From Eutypa lata (taxonomy: Eukaryota; Ascomycota; Sordariomycetes; Xylariales; Diatrypaceae), in NCBI GenBank assembly GCA_022661535.1, contig JAKULF010000011.1, positions 2,356,001 to 2,420,000 on the forward strand: 64,000 bases of DNA, read 5' to 3'. The position numbers were made by a program, and so were the translations under genes. The notes beneath the pieces were generated by a model that was given only the letters and a program-made list of their open reading frames with translations, did no database searches and was not told the origin of the DNA. Positions 35,818-47,378 of the stretch are shown piece after piece. Positions within the stretch are counted from its first letter, which is position 1. Each line of letters opens with the position of its first letter.

Positions 35818-36809
35818 ACGGAATAAGTGGTCCACAGGGGTATATAACAGGGTTAAAGGGATACAAAATACGATTGTTCACGTATTAAGAGAGAGGTGGG
35901 AGTTCTCGTTACGAATATTACGAATCAATGCATGATCATGGAAATGTGCTGACAAGCAAATATTACAACTCAGTAATAATCGGACAAGGGACACCTGAGG
36001 GGACGTAGAAGTAGTTAATCTTGGTTGTGTAAGATTCAGATGGGATGTAGAATAACTATGGTGTAATATATTACATTCATATCAGTTTGCTATCAATCTC
36101 CCCATCGAATGACCCGTGTTTTCATGTCATCCAAGACTGGTGCTGTGGCCCCTTTCGTTCAATTCGCTCTTGAGAAATTTACCGCATGGTTAAATCACTA
36201 TTAATTATCCTGTTTAAATATAACAACGAATCCTCATCTTACTGCAATGCATTAAGGATACCGAGCCCCGACTACATGAAAGTAGCAGGATTCTTGATTA
36301 AAAACATTCGGGAGGCGAGTATAATGTATGACGGATGTAGCACCAGAGCACTTTTTCACTGCTGACTGCTATATCGAGGATAAAATTTCACTTCAGATAC
36401 AATACGACTCTAGTTCCTTTACCCTTCTGCGGCTTAGTAGGCAAGTGATAGTGAGTGGTGTAAGGTCTTTATTATGGATCGTGATGAGATTGCTCCCGCA
36501 AGGTCAGCTTGCATTCAATGAAGAGCGGCATAGAAGATAAGACGTGATGTTATAGCCGCTAACATCATCAAGTCACTTTCACAGTAGCCGTCGTGATGCC
36601 TAGATCGTGTAGGAAACTATGCACGAATATTAGTCGTAGTGAGGGGCCGTACAACGGCTCAATATCCATGCTGGTCCTCTCTTCGGGCAATCTGCTTATC
36701 TTCTGGTCCATACCACCCCTCTAGCCCCTGCTCAACAACTGTCTTGAGCACAACTACACCTTTCTCTACATCTAACACCTTCCAGAAAAGCTATATGCTA
36801 TTGTTTAAA
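35818..36809. other. Intergenic, no supported gene
   Basis: AT-rich spacer. The segment 36660-36790 is pyrimidine-rich and may be the leader of the peptide gene that follows. Confidence 0.5.
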
Positions 36810-37105
36810 ATGAAGGTCGCAGCGTTATTAGTTCTCTCGGTCTCAGTTCTCAGCATACCCTTACGGCAGGGAGGTTCAGGTGAGCCGTCCTGTTGCTATG
36901 TTCCCCTCCTTAGACGTACAAACTGTGAACTATTAACAGGCGCGGAAATTACAATCAAACGAGACGGCTGTTAGAAATCGACACAGAACTTTGCATCGTG
37001 AAGCGAGAGGAAGCTAAAAGAGGCATTACCGGGGTTGGGGTCCACAACTGCGACTTTGGATTAGGATGCGTCCTTGAAGTCGGGGGTCGGTATTGGGGAA
37101 TCTAG
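36810..37105 (+). CDS. Candidate secreted peptide precursor with a Kex2-like site (model uncertain)
   Basis: An ATG at 36810 starts a good signal peptide (MKVAALLVLSVSVLS). Exon 1 ends at a consensus GTGAGC donor (36880); a 60-base intron ends at 36939. In that phase the product is only 34 residues, ending ...ITIKRDGC at 36974. In the next frame the same exon stays open to 37105 and encodes V-K-R-E-E-A-K-R at 36998-37021, followed by a 27-residue Gly-rich peptide with two cysteines (HNCDFGLGC). K-R followed by E-x-A is the layout of Kex2 and dipeptidyl-aminopeptidase processing in fungal pheromone and dikaritin precursors. Joining signal peptide and K-R frame would need a GC donor at 36866 or a one-base shift. 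I am unsure which, if any, is real. Confidence 0.3.
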
Positions 37106-37445
37106 GGGTCGACGCAATGGTATGCTTGATGAAACCGGGTTTATGACTGGTTAGTTCATTGCTGCATGAAGTAAGGGTTGGTTTTCTCCAAGCTCCGCCC
37201 ATTTTCTTGCTATGTGCGTTATATATAACCTGCATAAATTGGGGGTTACTTAGTTGATCGCCTTACGTGGTTGCTCTTTCAGTTTTGAGTCGTCCAACGC
37301 CTATGTAAAACATTAAGTTCAACTTAGAATTATAACCAGTGTATCCATCATATTATTTATTCATGTGAGGAAGACCTTTACAACATACTTTTCCCCCAAT
37401 TTTTCCCACCCTTTTCGTTTGCCCTTCTCTGTAAAGCAACCCGAA
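37106..37445. other. Intergenic, probable esterase promoter
   Basis: No ORF of interest; pyrimidine-rich just before the esterase ATG. Confidence 0.45.
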
Positions 37446-39351
37446 ATGAGGAATCAACCGTGGCTACGTGCTGTCTCGCTTGGCTTGGCTATAAGTAGCC
37501 TCGTTAGCGCAGACCCAGTTGTCACGGTAAAGGACACCAAAGTCACGTACCGAGGTGGGACTAAAGGCTCGGTGGAAGACTTCCACAATATCAAGTTCGC
37601 CCATGATACCTCCGGCCCGCGACGGTTTGCTCCGCCAGAGGCATACACGCCTCCGCAAGGAAGCGAGATCGACGCTACAGCACCGGGCCCGGCATGTCCT
37701 CAAACTAGAGATGGAATCCCGCCCTTCTTCCATCCAACCCCTGATCAGAGTGAGGATTGCCTTCATCTCCGGGTTACCCGACCTGCAGGAACTACTGCCG
37801 ATGAAAAGCTCCCTGTCGTTGTACACTTTGTTGGCGGCGGTGTCGTCAAGGCTTCTACATATGATGCCAACTTCGACCCCCTTAATCTTGTTACACCCTC
37901 TGTATCGCTTAACAAGCCAATCATTCACGTGGTCATCAACTACCGAGTCACCATCTTCGGCTTTGCACGTCTTCCCATATTGAAGGATAGGAACTCACTG
38001 AACGTAGGAATGCGAGACCAGAGAGCTGGATTCCAATGGGTTAAAGATAACATTGCGTCGTTCGGTGGCGATCCGGACAGGATAACTTCTTTTGGGTTAA
38101 GTTCCGGAGGGACTTTTTCTTCGCTTCATCTCATGACGTATGGAGGAGAGCAAGGTGTGCCGTTAAACCAGGTTTGGACCATGTCAGGACCACCTGGTAC
38201 CGCTCTCAACATCACTTCGAATGCGACTGAAATACATACTCGTGCCGTTGCGGAGGAGCTAGGATGTGCGAACAGCAAGGACGACGAGAACCTTCTAGAG
38301 TGTTTGAGAGGGATACCGATGGACAAGTTGAGAGAAACAGCAATGGCTTATTCAGTCAACAACCATCCGCCAGCGGGACTGTTTACGTTTATTCCCTCGG
38401 TCGACGGAGACTTCCTGCCTGAGCGGCAGTCATCCCTGTATAAAGCTGGGAGGTTTGTAAAAAACATCCCCATGGTGTTTGGTTGGACGCAAGACGATGG
38501 TGCAACGAACGCTGGACCCGCTCTCATGTTTCAAACAGAAGAAGACATGAAAACGCCCATCAAGAGTTTCGCCCATGCCCTTACCGATGACGACTAGTTA
38601 TGAAGAACTTTTCTCCCTCTATCCTGCTTCTGATTTCGATCAGGATGTAAGGAACTACGAGGCTCGTAAGGGTGACTCAGATCCTGTTGTGCCCGTCCAC
38701 TACTTCCGCGTTACGCGTATCATGCGGGATCTCTTGTTCACCTGCTCGTCCATTGAATTCGGGTTTGAGATGTGGAGACAGTCCAGAGCACATAATCCCG
38801 CCTTTTCTAATGTGCGCCACTATGACTTCAATCAAAGTATGGTGACACCACTATTCCATGCTGGAGGGATGCCCTACCTGGGCGTCGTCCACGGTAGCGA
38901 CTTGGACTACATTTACAACAATATGTTCCCCAGGGAGCAGCTATCGGACACCGACCGAAGACTATCTGATACCATGATTAGATCGTTCCTGAACTTCGCC
39001 TACAGCGGTGATCCAAACGGCGAGGGTTCCCAATCGTGGCCGGAGTCATTTACGGAGCCTGAAGGTCTAAGCGAGCAACATGCTAAGTTGGCTAGCCCCT
39101 CCAAAATCAATATACAGGTCGTTGGCGGGCCATTCGGCACTGGAAGTTGCCATTTAGAAGATGGGATAGATAATAGCACAGCGAGCTTTACCGTGCAGGA
39201 GGGTCGCATGCAGGAACCATTGGTTGATAGCGTACAATTCGGAGAGATGGGGTCTGCAGGTGCCCAGCGAAGGCAGCAAGAACTTGAACGCGAGAATCTA
39301 CTAAAGCGGTGTGCTTTCATCGGCAGCCTTGCAGAAAAGCTGGATAACTGA
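37446..39351 (+). pseudogene. Type-B carboxylesterase/lipase with a frameshift
   Basis: The ATG at 37446 begins a signal peptide (MRNQPWLRAVSLGLAISSLVSA). The alpha/beta-hydrolase body follows: EDCLHLRVTRP, VINYRVTIFGFA, the nucleophile elbow in ITSFGLSSGG, SVDGDFLPE and, near the end, VVHGSDLDYIY with the catalytic His. The frame stops at 38597 right after ALTDDD, and the remaining 250 residues (YEELFSLYPASDFD...) are in another frame. An extra TAGT between GAC and TATGAAG (38596-38599) explains the shift. The nucleophile motif is G-L-S-S-G instead of G-E-S-A-G, and the usual HGGG oxyanion loop reads HFVGGG, so activity may have been altered before the shift. A sequencing error is possible. 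Confidence 0.75.
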
Positions 39352-39810
39352 TGATAAAACAACACGGCGCTAGAGGATTCTATAAGGCGATCTTTGACGT
39401 CCCTTCTAAAATGGCAAGGTCGATACAGGCGCCGTAATCGAAGGGAAAGTTGACTTCCTCACGAATGTGCCGGTATGGGATTGCAGAGGCCCATGGCCTA
39501 GGTGACTAATGTTTAAAGATGGTCTACTAAGGTAGAAGTTGCAGATAAATTTGGAGCTAGAGAGAAATTCACGGCTCAATCCAATGAAACGCAGTCATAT
39601 CCAGACTTGCTTGGATTCTTTCTTCTCCTATCAACCTACTTGTCTGACTTGGTAATGAACCTTATGTTCGCAGGTATGAGTATGATGATGGCTCGGTGAC
39701 TCTTGACTTGAAAATCCCGAGCTTGACAGTTAGACCTAGCACCCGAGGTCTCATATACATCAACAAAGTTCGCATATCTGGATAATGTGCGGTTTAATGC
39801 ACTATGGGTG
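39352..39810. other. Convergent intergenic spacer
   Basis: No gene seen between the esterase and the minus-strand regulator. Confidence 0.5.
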
Positions 39811-42112
39811 TCAGGTAAAGTCCAGTTCCAGGGACCTGAACTCATAATCTACCATCGGAACCTCATTTCCTCCCGTACCGGCATTATAAGCAGTAGGGAA
39901 ATCGTTGGATGGCATGGGGTTAAATAGGGGCTCCTGGGGTACGAGGGTCATCTCGAGACTCGACACGACACTTTCCTCGGCTGGGTTGGGGATGCGATAG
40001 CAGCTAGATTTGCCCAACGCATCCTGCATGAGGGTTAGGAGGTTCGTAAAAAGTGACCGAAGCCCGCCTCGGTTGGTCCCCTGGCCTCCTTCGAGCGGCG
40101 TAGTCACAAAAGGTTGAGGGAACCGCAAGGCTCCAAGATCGGGGGCTGCGTCAATGATGGCGAGGAATTGTCGATAGATGTCTGCAGCATGGTGCGCGTG
40201 CTTCCAGTTTTCGGAGAAGGCATCCAATATCGTCAGTAGTGTGGATATCTCGTTGCGTGCCGGGAACGGCATACTTTCCGTGCCCCAGTTGATGAAGCTG
40301 TATAGGATGACAACGCCGACTGGGAAGAGCCGGAAGAGGGTTATCTTATTTAGAGGTAGCTGGTTCTGTTGAAATAGGGCCGATGTGAGCTGGAGGTGTT
40401 TCTGGGTGAAACGGAGGAGCTCGGTTTGAGAAATGATGGGCTCGGACGAGTTGAAGTGAGTTGGATAGTATAGGAGGATAAGGAGGAAGTAATACCGGGC
40501 ACCTAGCCAGGTGATCGAGTTGTGTATTGGAACATTGTCCGGCTCCATCGGCGAAATCAGACATCCATGACTGTACCAATTCTCAATATCTGCTCGGATG
40601 TCCTTCAGGAGTGTGGGGCGGTTAGTATGAGGGGAGGCAGTATCAAGATGAATCCGCTGCAAGATACGGTCTTCCAGCCGCCGAAGCTGTATGACGTGGC
40701 GGCTAGTCTGCAGAATCATGGTGTGATATACTCGGTCGGCGGAAGCGAACTCTTCGAGAGTCAAGCCCGGAAGAGGCACATCCACGTTGTTGTCTGTAAG
40801 TGCGGGGGACATGCCAAGAGACGAGGCCATCATCCGATCCAAGACGTATATACTCCAGAAGAGTCTACGATGCAGTTCAACTATTTAGTAAAAGTTAGCG
40901 TGTTGTTCTTCTCCATATCTTGTGGAAGGTTCTTTAACAAAACGAGAAATATAAGAAATCGACTTGTTTTCAGTACTTACTCTCGATAGCCGAGAGTGCT
41001 TTTTCGTCTGGGTCTCTCTGTGTCAACCCTAGAAGCATGGCTTGGCGCGAGACTATCCCTACAATAGACCAAGTCGATGTACTCTTGGGATCGAACAGGG
41101 AGTAAAGCGCTAGCAGAACAAGGATCTGAAGTGATTCGATATCCTCTTTGAATAGACACTCCTGTATGATATCAGAATACCCAATTTCAAATCTTGAAGC
41201 CGCCGTGTCTGGAGGTATCTCCCCAGCACGTTGCAAAGTCGTGCACCCGATAGCCATGATAAGATACAGTAACGTCGAGTCCGCATTGCGACTTTGCTGG
41301 GCCAGGGTTCCAAATATTTCCAGGTCGTTTAAGACCTTGGTACGGTTCACGAAGGGATACGCCCGATTCACATTCCGAAAGTAAGCATCCACGAAGCGTC
41401 GGGCTATAGCATCAGCCGGTAGGGTTGATAAAACCTGCTGCGGCTTTCCTATGGGTAGCGTTCTAGTCATCTCCGCCGCATGGCTATCTATTTGACTATT
41501 CGTTAAAGAATGGGTTTGCGAAGAGGTCCCATCATTCTCGTAATTTGACTCCGACATGTTTAACTCGGCCTCTGAAGTGTTTGTGGGGATGGATAGCTCA
41601 TCTTGGCCTCTAGCAACCACCGCTGACCCCGGCGAAGCTTGCTCCCCACAACTAGGAGCCCTAAATGGGGCATCGTGGAGAACCCCTGCCAGGTCTGTTC
41701 CAGTCTCGATTTCTTCGACATTCACGCCGGGAGGTAGGCTCTTATTCACATGAAGCGAAAGCCATTCGACTCTAGCTCGCAAATGGTGTATCTGAGCCGC
41801 GCCAGATGATAGCGGTGTTGAATAAGAACACTTCTGTCCTGCATGTGCACATAAGGAGCATACGGGAAACGTCCGGCTGCATTTCTTCTTAAAACTCCGA
41901 CATCTGTCGCAAGCTGGAACGGTTTTAGCTTTACTTGAGGCCCTAGCACGGGGAGGGGCCGTGGTTCCGGGGGCAGCGGCAGCGGTGGCGGCATCGGGTG
42001 AAGCAGACCGTCGCCACTCGGATGGGGTAGACGGAGGCGTCGATTTGCCGCTATTAGATGGAACGCGACTGACGCGGAACCGATGAATTGATGATTCCAT
42101 ATCTGTAGACAT
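39811..42112 (-). CDS. Zn2Cys6 fungal transcription factor
   Basis: Minus-strand exons 42112-40981 and 40880-39811; a 100-base intron (GTAAGT, TACTAA branch, AATAG) joins with phase 1, giving 733 residues. The binuclear zinc cluster has cysteines at 68, 71, 78, 85, 88 and 95 (C-x2-C-x6-C-x6-C-x2-C-x6-C) with a basic stretch RSFKKK. A linker and a likely coiled-coil region follow (HHLRARVEWLSLHV). The middle is the fungal-specific regulatory domain (RFVDAYFRNVNRAYPFVNR through HRRLFWSIYVLDRMMASSLG). It acts in the nucleus and should bind CGG half-sites as a dimer. It is divergent from the flavin monooxygenase gene across a 625-base shared upstream region and may control that gene and the transporters beyond; that is inference from position. 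Confidence 0.93.
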
Positions 42113-42737
42113 CGGGACTAGCTTCGGGAACCAGACCGATTAAGCTGTCACTTTCTACTGCCTCATTTAGGTAGTAGTAGTCATACGAGCGAACCCTTAG
42201 GAGACAATTATAATTATCGTACATATGCTCCAATTCTGGGTTGTTTGTGGAGAACAGGTTTAGATAGCAGCCGTCGGGAGATAGCCGCTCTATTTATTCA
42301 ATGCCGTGACTCAGGGGGCTCTTGCACGCAACTACAAGCTATAATTGCATGATAAGGCACGATCCATGCACTAAAACAAAGCTGACTGATAAATGTTGAT
42401 ACACAGTCGCGACAAGGTCGGAACGACGCGGGCATCAAATCTTCGAGGAGCTCTATGGAGTCGGAGACTTTCGCCGACATAAAAGTCGACTCATGAGCTC
42501 GTCGAAAGTCGGGCACTTAGCGACAGGAATTTCCTTTTCGGGCCATCTCTTGACACTAAATGCGCTATATCTGCGTCGGTGCAGCCCGCGGAACCCAGTA
42601 GTCGTAGACGTTTTAGTACGTCTTTAAAGGGGGAGGGAATAACCGACTGATTCCGAAGAAAAAAGTTAAGAGGGAGGATTTTTAAATGTGAATCTACAAC
42701 ACAGAAGGTTTAAACATAAAAAATCCAAGAATTCAGG
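42113..42737. other. Divergent promoter region of regulator and monooxygenase
   Basis: The 625-base shared upstream region contains a CGG-N6-CCG site (42577-42588) and a CGG-N7-CCG arrangement (42275-42287). No ORF is credible. Confidence 0.5.
42577..42588. promoter_or_regulatory. Candidate Zn2Cys6 binding site CGG-N6-CCG
   Basis: An inverted CGG pair spaced by six bases, the spacing used by yeast Ppr1-type clusters. It lies between the divergent regulator and monooxygenase starts, 150 bases upstream of the latter. Chance occurrence is possible. Confidence 0.35.
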
Positions 42738-44363
42738 ATGTCGCCATTGTTAGTTGACGATAAGTTGAACATTGATCGTGTCGCTGTGATCGGCGCAGGG
42801 CCGGGTGGCCTTGCAGGTGCCAAGTAAGCCTTAACTAATCCAGTACCTACCGTGCCGAGAAGGATTCATTCACGCTCAGGGGTGTCAGCTAACAAAAAGA
42901 ACCCAGATACCTGGCGGCCGAGAGGAAATTTTCAAACATCTCAATATTTGAGCAGCGACCGTCAGTAGGGGGCATTTGGAACTACACACCGCTGAACGTC
43001 CTTGACAAGGGGTTCACCATTCCTCGGACCCGGCCCACCAAGATACCTGACACGGCGGTATGGCCGGCCGACAGCTCCGAGGCGCAATTCGTGTCTCCGG
43101 TCTACGATTTTCTGGAGACTAACATTCCTCACACCCTAATGAACTATTCAGACAAGGCATTCCCCGAAACCTCGTCATTATTCCCCCGACACGAGGTCGT
43201 CAGGGAGTACCTGGAATCCTATGCGAAGGAGCTCGAGCCTATGCTCTCGCTAGGGACCCAGGTTTTGAGTATCAAAAAGACTCAAAATACGAGTCGAGCG
43301 CGCTGGGAAGCGGAAGTACTGGATCTGAAAACGGACAAGCGAAGGGTCGAAGAATTCGATGCTGTCATGATTGCCAGTGGTCATTACAATGATCCGTTCA
43401 TTCCAGAAATCAAAGGCCTCGCGGAGTTTAACCGTATACATCCCGGATGTATATCACACTCGAAGTTCTACCGTCGACCAGATCAATATGCCGACAAGGT
43501 AAGTTGAGGTCATTCTACACATTCTGCACCTTCCAACTAGGGGAGACACGACTGACTATCTATCTCAGAAAGTGGTCATTGTGGGAAACTCGGCATCAGG
43601 AATCGACCTGAGCGCGCAGATCTCAAGTGTCTGCCACAAACCGATCATAGTATCCGAGAAGGAGAAGCCGGCCGCTACTGCGGTTGAAGAGCGATCCTGG
43701 GCAAAGATGGTTCCGGAGATTTCGGAGTTCCTCCCGGAGCAGCGCGGGGTAAAATTCAGCAATGGAGATGTCGAAACAGGCATCGACGCCGTGGTCTTCT
43801 GCACGGGGTATTTCTACTCCTATCCGTTCCTACAGTCCCTGTCGCCACCTGTTGTCACGGACGGCTCATATGCGAGGCACCTCTACGAGCACGTTATGTA
43901 CACTGCGGATCCCACTATGACCTTCCTCGGCATTCCGCAGCGAGTGGTGCCGTTCCCCATCTCTGAAGCGCAAGCCGCCTACGTGGCGAGGATATGGGCC
44001 GATAGACTGCCGTTGCCATCGCATACCGAGATGCTGGACTGGGAGGCAAGCATTGTGAAGGAGAAGGGCGAGGGGAAGCAACTTCACAACTTGGCATTTC
44101 CTAGAGATATCGGGTACATCAATCGTCTACACGATGCGAGCATGAGGGCGAAGAGAGTTGAGACGCTGGGGAACGACGGTGTTGGAAAGGCCCCGCCGTA
44201 TTGGGGCGATGATAAAGCTTGGGTACGCGAAAGATTCCCCTTGATTAAGATGGCATCAAGGGCGCTAGGCGAACGGCGGCATGAGGTTAGAACGCTTGAA
44301 GAATTAGGTTTCGATTACCGCGCTTGGAAGATCGCCAAGGAATCCGAGGAGAAGCTTATCTGA
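42738..44363 (+). CDS. Flavin-containing monooxygenase
   Basis: Exons 42738-42823, 42907-43498 and 43569-44363; phases agree and give 490 residues. The FAD-binding GAGPGG motif is at 19-24, with the acidic strand end IFEQRP and the GGIWNY block typical of FMO proteins. An HPGCISHSKFYR segment corresponds to the FMO identifying region. The second nucleotide-binding motif, VVIVGNSASGID, should bind NADPH. A CTGYFYSYPF block matches the C-terminal ATGY region. FMOs add one oxygen to nitrogen or sulfur of a small substrate, in metabolism or detoxification. The divergent regulator and two transporters downstream suggest a small pathway, but no substrate can be named. Confidence 0.92.
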
Positions 44364-44853
44364 TGGTTGGAATGAGTTAACTAAGTAGGGGACCGCTCGG
44401 GTTGATGCTTATTTCACCCATAATTAACTCAATAAGTACTTAAGTTAACCCAAATCAGATGAAAACACGATTATTCCCAACTACATAAGACTATCAAAAT
44501 CTCGTGAAACCTCAGCCATTTTTCAACGTTCTAGAATTTGGAGCACATGTAAAGCTAAGTGTTGATTCGACAATTAACTCTGGTCTTACTGGTACTTATC
44601 GAACCCCGCCCCCGGCAATGTAACGTCACTAAGGCCTTATCATCTCCAACCCCTACATCCATACCTACAGTACCTACATACTTAGTTAGCTTCCGCCGGT
44701 TGTACGAATAGAATAGCCATTGATAGGCCCTTGACTTTGAAATGCCAGAATCTCGGTATTCCTGATAAGACAAAATAGGCTACGGGTGAATTCATCCTTG
44801 ATTATTGGAGGGGAGGGCTGGGTGCCTCAAGGCTAATGCTACTTAATAAATAA
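44364..44853. other. Intergenic, probable transporter promoter
   Basis: No gene seen in this 490-base spacer between two plus-strand genes. Confidence 0.45.
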
Positions 44854-44892
44854 ATGCCATGGCACACGCGACAACCTCCGCGGCGGGCCTGA
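44854..44892 (+). promoter_or_regulatory. Upstream ATG overlapping the transporter start
   Basis: ATGCCATGG gives an ATG five bases before the main start. Its 12-codon frame ends at 44892, inside the coding region in another frame. Leaky scanning would be needed to reach the main start, so it may lower translation. Confidence 0.4.
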
Positions 44893-46858
44893 GTTCCTCT
44901 CAATCCTCCAGGACCGATCGCGATCTCTCCTCTTCCGCTTGCATTCCAAGTGTGGAGAATCTCATTTCTGAGCATAACAACACCGGCGGCGACGACAATC
45001 GGTCAGCAGCAGACATGGATTCCAAAATCCGTACTTCGACCGATGCGAAACCGCATGCCGCTGCTGCAGCGGCCGAGGCAGACCACCAGGAGCACACCCT
45101 AACGTTCTTGGAAGCGATCAAGCTGTATCCGACGGCGGTGGGCTGGTCGCTTTTCGTTTCGCTGGGCGTCATCATGCTCGCCTTCGACCCCCAGATTGTC
45201 GGGTCCATGTACGCGATGCCGCAGTTCCAGAAAGATTTTGGCTACGAGCATAATGGGGAGGTAGGTAATTCATCAATCATCTACCCCTACCTAGCTCGTA
45301 TCGTGGGTCATTGATTGACTAACTGAGCTACTAACCAGTACGTGATACCCGCTTCCTGGCAGACTGGCTTGTCCATGGGCAATCCCATCGGTCAGCTCGT
45401 CGGCGCGCTGTTCTCAGCCTATCCCATGGAGTTATATGGTCGCAAATGGACCTTCTTCGGGTGCGTCGTGCTTACCGCAGGCCTTGTGTTCATCCAATTT
45501 TTTGCTCGATCCCTCGAGGTTCTGCTTGTCGGCGAGCTTCTCGGCGGGTTGGTTCTCGGGTGTTTCGTAGTACGTATTAAAACATCTTACTCCTGAATCC
45601 TCGACGCCCTTTTCTGGAAACGTCGCTTGGATTCCGATTTTATGTCTTATCATCACCCTATGCCTGAGCTTTCTAGAAAACGAGGTGTTACGCCCAAGGA
45701 CAACATGTTAATATGCACGCAGGTCATTGGCCCTACGTACGCATCGGAGGTGTGCCCCATGAGCCTCCGAGGTTATCTGACTAGCTTCACCAACCTGTGT
45801 TTCGTGACTGGTCAGCTGTTGGGGAACGGTGTCACGGCAGCGACGGCACCCCTCGAAACCCACTGGGCCTACAGCATCCCCTTTTCCCTCCAGTGGTTCT
45901 GGATCATTGTCATTATTCCGGGGGTGTTCTTCATCCCCGAGAGCCCCTGGTGGCTCGTCCGCAAAGGTCGCTTCGAGGATGCGCGGGATGCGTTGCGCAA
46001 GCTATCCTCTGAAAAAGTAAACGTCGATGCTATGCTGACTTTGATCACGGAAACCGACAGGCTCGAGTTGGAAATCGAGACTGGAAGCACCTACCTAGAC
46101 ACCGTTAGAGGGGTGAACCGTCGTCGGACGGAAATATCTTCTGGCGTCTACATTGTTCAGGTCTTAAGTGGTATTTACCTAATTAACTACGGAACTTACT
46201 TCTTCCAACAAGCTGGGCTAGCAACCCAGGATGCCTTCTACATGGGCATTGGTTTTCTTGGTGAGTCGCGATCGATTAAGGCACGGAGTGTACTGGGATT
46301 CAACTAATATGAACTACTTCAGGGGTGGGCTGGGTGTGCACTGTCTTGTCCTGGTTCCTTATCGCACGATTCGGCCGAAGGCGGATTTTCAATGTCGGCC
46401 TGTCTGTGCTGATAGTTCTCATGTTCATTATCGGCATTCTTGACACCATCCCCAACCGGCCATCAGGGGTTGCGTGGGCCGAATCCACTCTGATGTTGGT
46501 TTGGAACGGCGCTTACGATCTGTCGGTCGGCCCGGTCGTGTTCGTAATCCTCGGCGAGTGCTCAGCCACGCGAGTCCGATCGAAAACCATCGCTGTGGCG
46601 ACAGCAGCTCAGGCACTTCTGGGTATCGGCATGACAGTCGCCATACCGTATATGATCAACCCGGACCAAGCCAACATGCAGGGGAAGCTGGGTTACTTCT
46701 TTGGCGGGCTCGGGGTTTTGTGCCTGGTGTGGTCGTACTTCCGAATCCCAGAAACCAAGGACCGGACCTTCGAGGAACTGGACATCTTGTTCGACAGAAA
46801 GGTCCCGGCACGACAGTTCAAGGGTTATCAAATCAACGATAATGTCCTTGATGCGTAG
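44859..46858 (+). CDS. MFS sugar transporter (alpha-glucoside/maltose permease type)
   Basis: Exons 44859-45260, 45339-45569, 45723-46260 and 46323-46858 give 568 residues. After a Ser/Ala-rich cytosolic N-terminus of about 85 residues, twelve membrane segments are expected; visible blocks are GWSLFVSLGVIMLAFDPQIVG and QTGLSMGNPIGQLVGALF. The sugar porter signatures are present: ELYGRKW between helices 2 and 3, PTYASEVCPMSLRGYL, PESPWWLVRKGR, the second FGRRR loop and the PETKDRTFEELD end motif. PTYASEV rather than PxYxxE-hexose forms points to the fungal alpha-glucoside:H+ symporter branch. The exon 2 donor is GTACGT at 45570, because that choice restores CFVVIGPTYASE. Confidence 0.93.
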
Positions 46859-47378
46859 TCGCAAAATTATGGAAGCTGTTTTGAACGTTCGCTTTACTCT
46901 GGGTGATCATAACCGGATGATAGGGAAATCGGCCAGTAAATGCCACTATATAATGCTCCATTCTACGCCCCTTTTTGAATTGAAATTTAAACATATCATG
47001 ACCAACTTTACTCCAATGTCTGTATAGTAACTCTTGTGTGAGGACCAGTGCTCCGGTCAAGTCGCGGCTGTCAGTCTTATTTAGGATACCATGTACATGT
47101 AAAGTTCGTATATTCGAAGGCGATGAAATCCAAAGGCCAATGACGTATAACTATAAGCTCTATTATCACCCCCTCATGATTGTATGTGTCCCACTCTATT
47201 ATATCATTTTGGTTAATTACATAGATATCGTACCCCACAAACTCACCGCCGGTTTACGGACCAGCCAAGCTACCTACGTAGGCATACATACATATGGAGC
47301 GTAGATCATGACAGACAAAGGTCTTCCTTTATATCACACCGAATATTGCTAGTAAGACTTTCGGTATCGACAACAACT
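46859..47378. other. Intergenic, no supported gene
   Basis: AT-rich 520-base spacer between two MFS genes of the same strand. Confidence 0.5.
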
